From: Paraburkholderia lycopersici
Lineage (GTDB): Bacteria; Pseudomonadota; Gammaproteobacteria; Burkholderiales; Burkholderiaceae
DNA: 64,000 bases
Assembly (NCBI RefSeq): GCF_900096975.1
Contig: NZ_FMYQ01000019.1
Span: 82,859 to 146,858, forward strand
Reading direction: 5' to 3'
The translations under genes were made by a program, and so were the position numbers. Positions 9,501-17,047 of the stretch are shown here, piece by piece. Position 1 is the stretch's first letter, and each line of letters starts with the position of its first letter. The notes beneath the pieces were generated by a model that saw only the letters and a list, made by a program, of their open reading frames with translations, did not search any database and was not told the DNA's origin.

Positions 9501-9676
9501 AACGTGAAGGGCGGGTCTTCCGACTGCGCGAGGCGCGTGTAGGCGAGCGCACCGAAGATCGTGGCGAGCACGACGACAAACGTGACCAGCGCCCGATGCC
9601 GAAGCGCCCACGCCGACAGATTGAAGCGCCCCCCTTCGTTGCCGGAGCCCGGTTTCGAGCCTGTCACCTCGCTCAT
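6530..9676 (-). CDS. RND multidrug efflux permease (AcrB/HAE-like)
   Basis: This 1048-aa inner-membrane proton antiporter has the usual RND length. It shows TM1 near residues 25-45, a first periplasmic loop, TM2-7 around 340-560 (with paired Asp in GLLVDDAI, the TM4 proton relay), a second periplasmic loop and a last TM block at about 870-1030. The insert rich in His/Asp/Glu at about 520-530 (AAHGEDHEHE) is a cytoplasmic linker. The ATG at 9676 overlaps the adaptor stop (ATGA). A much longer same-frame reading that begins near 10777 is ruled out because it would run antisense-like through the adaptor. The substrate cannot be read from the sequence. With the adjacent TetR repressor it resembles Burkholderia drug/aromatic-acid pumps of the MexJK or TriABC style. 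Confidence 0.94.
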   Translation of the reverse strand: MSEVTGSKPGSGNEGGRFNLSAWALRHRALVTFVVVLATIFGALAYTRLAQSEDPPFTFRVMVIQTFWPGATARQVEDQVTNRIGRKLQETPYIDFLRSYSRPGESLVFFTMKDSAPVSEVRETWYQVRKKVGDIASTLPEGVQGPFFNDEFGDVYTNIYALEGDGFSPAQLHDYADKLREQLLRVADVGKVDYFGDPQQRIYIEIPNTQLTRLGISPTQLGQVIGAQNSVSPAGTLTTADDRVFVRPSGQYEDLDAIANTLIRVNGRTFRLGDIATIRRGYDEPPATQMRFQNQAVLGIGITMQTGGDVIRLGKALDARVVQLRAQLPAGLKLVEVSSMPDAVSRSVDDFVEAVAEAVGIVLLVSLVSLGVRTGMVVVITIPVVLAVTSLAMYLFGIGLHKVSLGTLVLALGLLVDDAIISVEMMAVKLAQGWNRARAAAFAYTSTAFPMLTGTLVTVSGFLPIVLARSSTGEYTRSIFQVSAIALVASWFAAVVLIPLLGYRLLPERKSDPDAAHGEDHEHEIYDTRFYRRLRGWVGWCIERNFVVLALTLVLFVAALAGFTLVPQQFFPSSDRPELLVDVRLPESASFDATLRQTKRLEAALEGRPEIDHFIDFVGTGAPRFYLPLDQQLQQPNFAQFVVTAKSVDDREKLAGWLEPMLRNDFPAIRTRLSRLENGPPVGYPVQFRVSGDDIPTVRDIASKVATTMRADPRTDNVSFDWDEPAGRSLHFQIDQQKARALNVSTQDIASFLQMTYSGYTVTQFRERDKLISVDLRAPVAERVDPAHLLTLAMPTPNGPVPLGALGYLANDLEYGVIWSRDRQPTITVQADVRAGAQGIDVTHALDGKLAALRRALPPGYRVEVGGSVEESAKGQASIFAQLPVLAIVVLTLLMIQLQSLARVMMVVLTAPLGLIGVVAALLVFRQPFGFVAMLGVIAMFGIIMRNSVILMDQIETDIRAGHKRFDAVVGATVRRFRPIMLTAAAAVLALIPLLRSNFFGPMATALMGGITIATVLTLFFLPAAYAAAFGVRSSETDEPGKTPGQAS

Positions 9677-10824
9677 GACGCGAAGTCCTCGGGATGCAGC
9701 GGCGCGACCGGGCGCACCTGCTCGCCCGCATGGACCGTGTGGACGCCTTGCAGCACGATGCGCTCGCCGTCCTGCAGTCCGGCCGCCACGGTGATGGTGC
9801 GCGCCGCGTAGCGCGTGACGCTCACGCGCCGCAACTGCAGGACGTTGTCGGGCGCGTGCACGACCCAAAGGGCGGGTGCCTCGCCGTCGTGGAAGAGCGC
9901 GGTGGCCGGCACGGTAAACACCGTGGGCGCGTTCGCCTCGCCCGGCGCCGCGAACGCCACATTGGCGGTCATGCCGAGACGCACGTCGGCGTCGGGGTGT
10001 TCGAGCGTGAGCTTCGCGCGCCACGTGCGGCTTTGCGGGTCGGCCGCGGCGGCGAGCTCGCGCAGGCGTGCCGTGTAGCGACGTCCGGGCAGGGCGCCGA
10101 GCGTGACCTGGGCGGCGTCGCCCGTGTGCAGGGCTGCGACGGCGCGCTCGGGCAGATCGCACACCACGTCGACGTCGCCGGTCCACGCGAGCTGATAGAC
10201 GGGCTGGCCGGCCTGCACGTTCTGGCCGGTGTCGGCGTTCTCGGCTGTGATGACGCCGGCATGGTCGGCGACGATCTGCGTGTAGCGCAACTGGTTCTTC
10301 GCGAGCGCAAGCTGCTGCTGCGCCTCGTCGCGCTGGGCCGCCGCCGACGCATACGCGTCCTGCGTCTGTTCGAGCTGCGCGCGGGCGATGAGGTTGGCTT
10401 CGGACTGGGCCGTATCGCGATCGAGCTGCTGCTTCGCGAAGACGAAACGGTGCTGCGCGGCGTCGAGTTGCGCCTGCGCGCTCGCGGCGTTCTTTTCGAA
10501 ATCGGCCGGGTCGAGCCGCGCGAGCGTCTGACCGGGCTTCACGCTGTCGCCAAGGCGCACGCTGCGCTCGATGATCTTGCCGTTCACGCGGAATGACAGC
10601 GGCGTCGCATTGCGCGCCTCGATGTCGCCGGGATAGCTGGTGCGCACCCCGCCGCCGTCGGGATGCACGGTCATCGAGACGACCGGGCGAGGCTGAGGCG
10701 GCGCTTGCTTTTGCTTGCCGCACGCCCCAAGCGTCGCGACGCCGAGCACGAGAAGAATAGTCGCGGTGCGCCGCCATGGCACGACAACGCGCGCGCTGCT
10801 GAACTCACCGGAACTACTGCGCAC
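9673..10824 (-). CDS. RND efflux periplasmic adaptor lipoprotein (membrane fusion protein)
   Basis: The adaptor links permease to outer-membrane factor. It shows a signal peptide with lipobox (LGAC followed by GKQKQ), the lipoyl half-motifs around a helical hairpin rich in Ala/Gln, and a C-terminal beta domain. The frame is open back to an ATG at 11052, but that start would translate through the TetR operator and add about 76 odd residues. I therefore place the start at the GTG at 10824, about 35 residues before the lipobox Cys. A GTG at 10782 is the other candidate. Neither has a strong ribosome binding site. It is the first gene of the adaptor-permease-OMF operon. Confidence 0.85.
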   Translation of the reverse strand: MRSSSGEFSSARVVVPWRRTATILLVLGVATLGACGKQKQAPPQPRPVVSMTVHPDGGGVRTSYPGDIEARNATPLSFRVNGKIIERSVRLGDSVKPGQTLARLDPADFEKNAASAQAQLDAAQHRFVFAKQQLDRDTAQSEANLIARAQLEQTQDAYASAAAQRDEAQQQLALAKNQLRYTQIVADHAGVITAENADTGQNVQAGQPVYQLAWTGDVDVVCDLPERAVAALHTGDAAQVTLGALPGRRYTARLRELAAAADPQSRTWRAKLTLEHPDADVRLGMTANVAFAAPGEANAPTVFTVPATALFHDGEAPALWVVHAPDNVLQLRRVSVTRYAARTITVAAGLQDGERIVLQGVHTVHAGEQVRPVAPLHPEDFAS

Positions 10825-10982
10825 CCCGCTCGATGCGCCACGACCGCGACGATTCACTTGAACCTCGATACGCCTTGCGCGCACGCTGACCTTAAAACCG
10901 CGCGGCCGGTTGCGCTGCCGTTGAGCCGCAGGTGCGGCTGTTCGCACATGCACCTGGACTTGGGATGATGAGCCGGATTCTA

Positions 10983-10996
10983 ATACAACGTTGTAT
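10983..10996. promoter_or_regulatory. Probable TetR operator between tetR and the RND operon
   Basis: ATACAACGTTGTAT is a perfect 14-bp palindrome in the 250-bp divergent region, 80 bp upstream of the tetR start. A TAGAAT hexamer facing the efflux operon sits next to it. Position and symmetry suit autoregulated repression of both sides. Binding itself is an inference. Confidence 0.65.
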
Positions 10997-11075
10997 CTGG
11001 ATGCGAAATCGAATCTGAAGAATGTTTCAGTGCTAGACTCCCGCCAATCCACGAGACATATCGACGCCCCACGCC

Positions 11076-11693
11076 ATGAAGCGCATCCGACTCACCCGTG
11101 AACAAAGCCGCGACCAGACGCGCGAGCGCCTGCTCGACGCCGCGCAGGCCATGTTCATGAAAAAAGGGTTCGTGGGCGCGAGCGTCGAGGACATCGCACA
11201 CGCGGCGGGGTATACGCGCGGGGCGTTCTACTCGAACTTTTCGGGCAAGTCGGATTTGCTCGTGGAGTTGCTGCGGCGCGATCACGAGGCCATGCAAACG
11301 GACTTGCGCGCCATCTTCGAGACCGAGGTTTCGCGCGAGCAGATGGAGGCGCGCGTGCTCGCCTACTACAGCCGCATGCCGCAGGACAACAAGGTCTTTC
11401 TGCTGTGGGTGGAAGCCAAGCTGCTGGCCGCGCGCGATGCGCGCTTTCGCGTGCGCTTCAACGCCTTCATGAAGGAAAAGCGCGAGAGCCTTGCCGCCTA
11501 TATCGAGGAATTTGCGGCGCGCGTGGGCACGCCGGTGCCGCTCGAACCGGAGTTGCTCTCGGTTGGGCTGATGGGGTTGTGCGACGGCGTGCAGTTTCTC
11601 GCCACGGCCGATCCGCAGCATGTCACGCCGTCTGTCGTCGAAGCCGTGCTGGCGAGTTTTTTCGCGCGCGTCGTGTTCGGGCGGGACGCCTGA
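11076..11693 (+). CDS. TetR/AcrR-family repressor of the adjacent RND operon
   Basis: This 205-aa protein has an N-terminal helix-turn-helix at about residues 15-60 (ERLLDAAQAMFMKKGF, then SVEDIAHAAGYTRGAFYSNF with the conserved Gly-x-x-x-Tyr-x-Asn-Phe). A helical ligand-binding domain follows. The gene is divergent from the efflux operon with a perfect palindrome between them, the classic arrangement for a drug-responsive local repressor. Aromatic residues and a Trp near 110 could line the ligand pocket, but the inducer is unknown. Confidence 0.92.
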   Translation: MKRIRLTREQSRDQTRERLLDAAQAMFMKKGFVGASVEDIAHAAGYTRGAFYSNFSGKSDLLVELLRRDHEAMQTDLRAIFETEVSREQMEARVLAYYSRMPQDNKVFLLWVEAKLLAARDARFRVRFNAFMKEKRESLAAYIEEFAARVGTPVPLEPELLSVGLMGLCDGVQFLATADPQHVTPSVVEAVLASFFARVVFGRDA

Positions 11694-11718
11694 GCCGGGC
11701 ACCCGCGACGCGTACGGC

Positions 11719-11949
11719 TCAGGCGCCGAGGCCAGGGCCGTAGTTGCTGCCGATCAGCCGCGTGACGGACGCGACGTCCTGATAATCCTGCTCGGGTATG
11801 CCGTCGAGGATCGCGAGCACTTCGTTGCTCGCGCCGGCCGCGCGCGCGGCGTCCACGAGTTCGTCCTTGTTGGCCGGCCAGCGTACTTCGCGCAGCACGT
11901 CGGCGAATTGGAGGTCGATCGGCTCGTCGGGAATGCGGGGGGCTGACAT
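11719..11949 (-). CDS. DUF2795-domain small protein
   Basis: This is a 76-aa acidic cytosolic protein. A DUF2795-like core covers most of it: a hydrophobic strand, then PANKDELVDAARAAGA and VLAILDGIPEQDYQDVASV. The start at 11949 is chosen because an AAGGA ribosome binding site lies 8 nt upstream; an upstream in-frame ATG at 12051 would add an unrelated basic tail. It is convergent with tetR, 25 bp away. The molecular role of DUF2795 is not established. Confidence 0.8.
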   Translation of the reverse strand: MSAPRIPDEPIDLQFADVLREVRWPANKDELVDAARAAGASNEVLAILDGIPEQDYQDVASVTRLIGSNYGPGLGA

Positions 11950-12147
11950 GCGTGGCGTCCTTTGCGCGGGCGGCCGACGGTGGCGGTCCGCGTCGTCGTC
12001 TCGTTCGTTGTGGGGGAGGGCGGCGCATCGGTGGCATCGCGCCGCCGGCATCGCGGTTCAAGCATACACAATCCTCCTCGCAGATCGCCGCCGCGCGTGC
12101 ATGCGCCGCACTGATTCCCTGCTTTTCGTGCCGCGCCGGGCGGGCGA

Positions 12148-12420
12148 TCAGGTCTGTTGATGCAGGTCCGGGCTCAGCGTCTTGTCGAGGCGATGCGACC
12201 TGGGCAGCGAGAGGTACTCCCAGTGCTGCGGACCGTCCGTGCCGGTGATGGGCACATTGGGGGCGGGAGGCGCCACGGGGGCGTCGTCGGCGGGGGACCC
12301 GCTCTGGAGCGGGATGCGCGCGCTGGCCTGGTCGATGGGTGAGTCCTGCGCGGTGCGTACCGGTGCGGCAAAGCAAGAGGCCGACAACAGCACGGTGGTC
12401 ATCAGTGTCGAGGTTTTCAT
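12148..12420 (-). CDS. Small secreted hypothetical protein
   Basis: The 90-aa product starts with a clear Sec signal peptide (MKTSTLMTTVLLSASCFAAP) and continues as a Pro/Asp/Ser-rich stretch without recognised domain. The ATG is preceded by a strong AAAGGAGGT ribosome binding site, so it is likely translated. The Cys in SASCFA could be a lipidation site, but the +2 pattern is poor. The mature part (VPITGTDGPQHWEYL) resembles no family I can name. Confidence 0.6.
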   Translation of the reverse strand: MKTSTLMTTVLLSASCFAAPVRTAQDSPIDQASARIPLQSGSPADDAPVAPPAPNVPITGTDGPQHWEYLSLPRSHRLDKTLSPDLHQQT

Positions 12421-12663
12421 CGCTCGACCTCCTTTCTCATGCGGCCCACTGGTCGCAGCAAGCGCCGTACCGCGTTCGCCACCGTGGCGAGGCGCAGGCA
12501 GCCGCGCCGGCCGGGGCGGCCCGGCGCGCCGCCACGCCTCGCGTGCACGAGCTGCTTTGACGGCCCGCGTAGGCGACGCGTACGGATAATTCCATCATGG
12601 CAGGAAATGCGTCGAGGCGTCTCGAACGCACGTGCTTTTCCATCGGCCAAGAGAGCGGCAAGC

Positions 12664-14013
12664 TTACGGCGGGGGCTGGCGCAGCGCTTCGAAGCGTGCC
12701 CAGGGCCACGACGGCCGGTCGCGCATATAACCGTTGAGCCAGTTCCACTGAGGATGGCGCTGCATGAACGCCTGGGCGTCGAACGGGCGGCCGCACGGAT
12801 GGCCCCAGCGCGCCCAGAACGCCAGATCGCGCGCCATTTCGCTGTCGGCCACCTTGCCGTCGTTCGCGCCCCAAGGGTTGAACGGCCCGTGGTCGGCGCC
12901 GCCGAAGCGCGCGTCGTCGAGTTCGAGATGCCCGCAAATCGTGCGCGAACACGGGTTGTCGCTGCGTTCGAGGTAGACGTCGTGATGGTCCGCGATCATC
13001 GCCTTGGCGAGTTCGACGTCGATGGCGCCGCGATGCTCCTGCGCAAGCTGCATGAAACGCAGACGGCGGGCGCCGTTGCGGCGCACGTCGGTGTAGTCGT
13101 CGGCTTCGCCGGTACATTCCTGGTTGCGGATCCTGAGGTCCGTGGCCGCGTTGAAGCCGCTGTAAAAGCCGTCTTTCGTGCTCTCGAAGCCCGCATGCCG
13201 CAGGCCCAGTTCGTAGCGCGCGATCTCGCCCGTTTTCGTGTCGCCGAGCAGCCAGCTATTGACGTAGCCGGCGTTGTTCGCCTGCGCGAACATCTCGCAC
13301 CATTCGCCGATGCCCGATGCGTACTGCGTCGCGCGCCGCGATCGATAGAACTCGGGTGCGCCGCTCGCGCGGTAGCCGACAAAGTTCGAAATGGTCGTCT
13401 CGGTCACCATGAGGCCCGCGCCGTTGATCCAGAAGTCGGTGAGGCTCGAAATGCAGCCGGGCAGGCCTTGCATGAGGATGCGGTGCCCCGAGTCGGGCAC
13501 GATGTCGAACACGATGTTGAAGGCGTCGCCGGCGGCGTACCGGTCCCATGAGTTGTGCGCCATGACGATGCGACCGTCGCGCGTCGCGCTGCCCGTGGCG
13601 ATGAACGCGCTGCAGTGATGGCCGCGCCGCCCGCGCCACGGCCGCACGGCCGGCTGCCCCTGCTGCGCGGCCACGTGGACGGGCCACCAGCTTTGCAGCA
13701 GGTCCATATAGCCGTTCCAGGCGAGCACGTCGGCGAACTTCAGGCCGGCGCCGTCGGCGATCCCCTGGATCTCGTCGGCAAATTCGGTGTCGATGCGTGG
13801 GGCGAACTGAGCGATCGCGGCGTTGACGAAGATGTCGAAGTCCTCGCCCGTGTCCCATTTCGCGAGATAACGCGCGGTGCGGATCGCGTTGCGTATCTCG
13901 TTGGCGAGCAGTTTGCCATGCTGCTCGCCCCGGTCGTAGGGCTCGCCCTGCAAGTGCACGAATATCCAGCCCGCATGGTCGCGGCGTACGGCTTCGAGTG
14001 AGGGGTCGCTCAT
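12664..14013 (-). CDS. C45-type autoproteolytic acyltransferase/hydrolase (phospholipase B-like, Ntn fold)
   Basis: The 449-aa protein resembles the acyl-CoA:6-aminopenicillanate acyltransferase/C45 and phospholipase B-like family. Family members self-cleave to expose an N-terminal nucleophile. The candidate is Cys134 in HHCSAFIATG, followed by the typical GRIVMAHNSWD segment. The region ahead (LLANEIRNAI, EIQGIADGAG) matches the pro-part. No signal peptide is visible, so a cytosolic location is inferred. I chose the ATG at 14013 because a GGAG ribosome binding site sits 6 nt before it; an in-frame ATG at 14028 would add five residues. It stands alone between unrelated genes. The substrate is unknown: amide, acyl-homoserine or phospholipid bonds are all possible for this fold. 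Confidence 0.8.
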   Translation of the reverse strand: MSDPSLEAVRRDHAGWIFVHLQGEPYDRGEQHGKLLANEIRNAIRTARYLAKWDTGEDFDIFVNAAIAQFAPRIDTEFADEIQGIADGAGLKFADVLAWNGYMDLLQSWWPVHVAAQQGQPAVRPWRGRRGHHCSAFIATGSATRDGRIVMAHNSWDRYAAGDAFNIVFDIVPDSGHRILMQGLPGCISSLTDFWINGAGLMVTETTISNFVGYRASGAPEFYRSRRATQYASGIGEWCEMFAQANNAGYVNSWLLGDTKTGEIARYELGLRHAGFESTKDGFYSGFNAATDLRIRNQECTGEADDYTDVRRNGARRLRFMQLAQEHRGAIDVELAKAMIADHHDVYLERSDNPCSRTICGHLELDDARFGGADHGPFNPWGANDGKVADSEMARDLAFWARWGHPCGRPFDAQAFMQRHPQWNWLNGYMRDRPSWPWARFEALRQPPP

Positions 14014-14169
14014 CTTCGCTCCGGTCATCCCCGCATCGATCGTGGCTTCTTCGTGCGCGGGCGTCCGTGCGCAGGCGCACGGCGCCGGCCGCGAAGCGCG
14101 GTCGTTCCGAATCCCTGAATTCTAGAAAATCCCTCGGGCTTTGCCACGCGCCGCGTGTGCCGGGCGTGC

Positions 14170-15915
14170 CTACCGGTCCGCGTTCATGCGCTGATACGCA
14201 TCGAGGAGCGACGTCTTGTACACCACACCCGCGAGCGTGGGTTCGCGCATGCTCTCCACCACGGGCAGGCGCTCGCCCTGGAACGACATGAAGTGCTGCA
14301 GGCCGACGGCGAGCGGCATGTCGGGCGTGAGCACGTCGAACGTCGGTTTCAGGTAGTCGCGGGCGTGCCTGTTCGACGTATCGCGCTTTTGCAGCAGGTC
14401 GGACGTGATGTCGGCCAGCGCGACCGCGCCGAGAAAGCGCCCCGTTTCGTCGGTCACGTAGAGATACTTCACTGGATACTCGAGGAACACGCGCGTCATT
14501 TCCTGCACCGTCGCGTCGGCGCGCACGACCGTCTGCGCGGGGCGGACCAGCTCGCGCATCTGCGTCATGCGCAGGCGCAGGCGCTCGGCCTCCTCTCGGT
14601 TGCGATAGAGCGTGATTTCGTACATCGACGCCTTGCCGATCGCGCGCGCGACGAAATACGCAACGACGCACGACAGCATGAGCGGCAGTACCACCTGATA
14701 GCTGAGCGTCATCTCGAAGATCATCAGGATCGCCATGAGCGGCGCTTGCGTCGCGCCCGCGAGGAACGCGCCCATGCCCACCATCGCGTAGGCGTACGAC
14801 GCGGAGGTGCCGTCCGGCCAGAGCGCGTGCATGCCCTGGCCGAACAGGCAGCCGAGCACGGCGCCCATGAAGAGCGTCGGCGTGAACACGCCGCCCACGG
14901 CGCCGGAGCCGACGGTCGCAGCCGTCGCGATGAGCTTGAAAACCAGCACGGTGGCGAGCGCGGTCCAGGTCCACGGCGAGTGCAGGATCGAGTTCACGAC
15001 GCTGTAGCCGTTGCCCCACACCTCGGGCGTCCAGACGGAAAGGACGCCGACCACGAGACCGCCGAGCGCGAGCCTCACGGGCAGCGGCGCGTTGAGGCGG
15101 CCGAAGCCTTTTTTCGCGGTGGACATCATCACGAGAAACTGCGGCGCAAGCGCGCCGCACAACAGGCCGAGCGCCACGAACAGCAGCACCTCGACGCCCG
15201 TCACCGGCGGGAACACGGGCATCTCGTACGGCGGCTTGTAGCCCGCGAATTCGCGCATGGTGATGTTGGCGACCACGGAAGCGACGACGATCGGCCCGAA
15301 GCTTTCCATGACGATCGAGCCAAGCACGATCTCGGTCACGAAGAAGGCGCCCGCGATGGGCGCGTTGTACGCCGAGGTGATGCCGGCCGCCGCGCCGCAC
15401 GCGACGAGCAGACGCAGCCGCGACGGATCGAAGTGGACCCAGCGTCCGATCAGCGAGGCGGCGAGCGCGGCGAGCTGCACCATCGGTCCCTCGCGGCCGA
15501 TCGAGCCGCCGCTCGCAATCGTGAAGAGCGAGGAGAGGCTGCGCCACACGCTCGTGCCGACCGGCATGACGCCTTCCCCGATCGCCACGGCCTCGATGTA
15601 GTCGGTGTGCGTCGCCTTGTTGCCGTTGGCGGGCGCCTTGCGCCTCGCGAGCAGCAGCAGGCACCCCGCGACGAAGCCGCCCGCGGCGGGCAGCCAGATG
15701 CGCCGTTGCCACGGCAGGTGCCGCGCCATCTCGACGAGACTGCCTTCGTTGCCGATGAGGAGCACCTGCACATACTGGATGCCTTCGCGGAAGACCACGG
15801 TCGCGAATGCGCCCGCCACGCCGACGATGACCGACCAGATGAGCATCGTGTGGGCGTCGGACAGGCGAAAGAGATCGCGGGCGCGAGTGCGCAGCTTCAG
15901 CAGGAATGACAGCAC
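14170..15915 (-). CDS. ClC-family chloride channel/antiporter with C-terminal CBS pair
   Basis: The 581-aa inner-membrane protein has about ten hydrophobic helices. The selectivity signature ASGGSIGREGPMVQ contains the gating Glu142, and a GSGAVGGVFTPTLFMGA motif marks the second half. Two CBS domains occupy about residues 455-575 (for example AVALADITSDLL), which in relatives bind adenine nucleotides and tune gating. Bacterial homologues (ClcA/ClcB) are H+/Cl- exchangers or fluoride channels. The gating Glu favours the exchanger or classic channel type, not the fluoride branch. The product is convergent with nothing and precedes the C45 gene by 156 bp in the same direction. Confidence 0.92.
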   Translation of the reverse strand: MLSFLLKLRTRARDLFRLSDAHTMLIWSVIVGVAGAFATVVFREGIQYVQVLLIGNEGSLVEMARHLPWQRRIWLPAAGGFVAGCLLLLARRKAPANGNKATHTDYIEAVAIGEGVMPVGTSVWRSLSSLFTIASGGSIGREGPMVQLAALAASLIGRWVHFDPSRLRLLVACGAAAGITSAYNAPIAGAFFVTEIVLGSIVMESFGPIVVASVVANITMREFAGYKPPYEMPVFPPVTGVEVLLFVALGLLCGALAPQFLVMMSTAKKGFGRLNAPLPVRLALGGLVVGVLSVWTPEVWGNGYSVVNSILHSPWTWTALATVLVFKLIATAATVGSGAVGGVFTPTLFMGAVLGCLFGQGMHALWPDGTSASYAYAMVGMGAFLAGATQAPLMAILMIFEMTLSYQVVLPLMLSCVVAYFVARAIGKASMYEITLYRNREEAERLRLRMTQMRELVRPAQTVVRADATVQEMTRVFLEYPVKYLYVTDETGRFLGAVALADITSDLLQKRDTSNRHARDYLKPTFDVLTPDMPLAVGLQHFMSFQGERLPVVESMREPTLAGVVYKTSLLDAYQRMNADR

Positions 15916-16054
15916 GGCGGGCGGGTCAGATGACGGGTGAAAGAAAATCGCGCGTGCGCAGGGCGCGACGCGCGACAGGAATCATAGCGGGTGCGCCGCC
16001 GCGCGTGCGCAGCGCATGCGGCATGGGCGGACGCATCCGGCTGCACATGCGCGC

Positions 16055-16789
16055 TCAGCGCACGGCCTTGTCGAGTTCGGGATAGTGCCGGAATATGCCG
16101 GTCTCGTTGAACGGCAGCCGCCGCTCCGAGGCGAGATAGGCGGCGATGTTCGGGCGCTTCGCCACCGCGTCGCGCAGTGCGACGACATGCGGATAGTGCT
16201 CCGCGAAGTGCTTCGTCGCTTTCGGGAACGCGTAGCGCAGCCCTTCGACGATCTGAAAGATCGAAAGATCGACGTAGGTGAGCGCCTTGCCGACCATGTG
16301 GCGCGGGCCATCCGGGTTGTGCGCGAGCACGCGCTCGAAGTAGCTCATGAACTTTGGAATGCGATGCGCGATGAAGTCGCCCGCGCGCGCCTTCGCCGCG
16401 TCCTTCTGGTCCTCGTAGTAAAGGCTGCCCGCGATCGGATGATGCGTGTCGTGCGCCTCGGTCACGAGGTCCGCGATCGTCAACTGCAGGCCGTTCGCGA
16501 CGATGCGCAGGTCCTCGTCGTGCGGCGCCAGCTTGAGCTTCGGGCCGAGGTAGAAAAGGATGTTGGCCGTCTGCGGGACGATGAGGTCGCCGTCCTTGAG
16601 AAAGGGCGGCGCGTAGGGCGGATACGGGCCGTCGCTCTCCAGTTCGTTCATCATCGCGCCGATGCCGAGGCCGTCCTTCTTCTCGCCGCGCGCCACATCC
16701 ACATAAGGTGCCTGCGCCTCTTCCAGCGCGAGCCGCACGAATTCGCCCCGGCCTTGCAGGCCGTCCCAGTAATAGAGCTCGTATGCCAT
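16055..16789 (-). CDS. Glutathione S-transferase family protein
   Basis: This 244-aa GST has an N-terminal thioredoxin-like domain (AYELYYWDGLQGRGEFVRLALEE, then the VPQTANILFYL segment with the cis-proline and GSH gamma-Glu contacts). The all-helical C-terminal domain contains LTYVDLSIFQIVEGL, the N-capping and hydrophobic-staple region. The start at 16789 has a GGGGA ribosome binding site; a start 12 codons upstream would add a tail foreign to the family. Tyr7/Trp9 near the N-terminus suggest a Tyr-type active site. The substrate is unknown. Confidence 0.88.
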   Translation of the reverse strand: MAYELYYWDGLQGRGEFVRLALEEAQAPYVDVARGEKKDGLGIGAMMNELESDGPYPPYAPPFLKDGDLIVPQTANILFYLGPKLKLAPHDEDLRIVANGLQLTIADLVTEAHDTHHPIAGSLYYEDQKDAAKARAGDFIAHRIPKFMSYFERVLAHNPDGPRHMVGKALTYVDLSIFQIVEGLRYAFPKATKHFAEHYPHVVALRDAVAKRPNIAAYLASERRLPFNETGIFRHYPELDKAVR

Positions 16790-16945
16790 CGGTCGTCCCC
16801 TTGCGTCGGTTGCCGTGCCCGCCACGGCTTGCGTGGCCGCTGTCCGTGCAATGGACAGCAGCGCACAGTATCGCTCGCAACCGTCGCGCCTGGCTCGCGG
16901 GTGCCGCGCGCCGGGCAGACGCCGCGAAAACGGCGCGCGCAGAAA

Positions 16946-16972
16946 CGGAAAAAGCCCCGTCGCGGACGGGGC
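16946..16972 (-). terminator. Rho-independent terminator of the YeiH-type gene
   Basis: GCCCCGTC at 16954-16961 pairs with GACGGGGC at 16965-16972 around a GCG loop. Read on the minus strand the stem is followed by TTTTTC. It is about 75 bp past the stop codon of the YeiH-type gene. Confidence 0.8.
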
Positions 16973-17047
16973 AAGCGGCGGGGCGAGTCGGCCCGGGGCG
17001 GAGCAGGGCGGATGGCACGGGGTTTTGCGCGGCCTGTCGGCGCACTG

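Noticed and set aside
6788..9811. A 1007-codon open frame on plus antisense to the RND permease
   Set aside because: Composition is His/Arg/Glu-rich and non-globular, as expected for the antisense frame of GC-rich coding DNA.
9677..11052. A start for the adaptor gene at ATG 11052
   Set aside because: It would run through the palindromic operator and give a long unlike N-terminus before the lipobox signal peptide.
12421..12663. A small minus gene at 12417-12650
   Set aside because: Its translation is Arg-rich and overlaps the start and ribosome binding site of the secreted protein gene.
14155..15909. A 584-codon open frame antisense to the ClC channel gene
   Set aside because: No domain or ribosome binding site; shadow of the channel gene.
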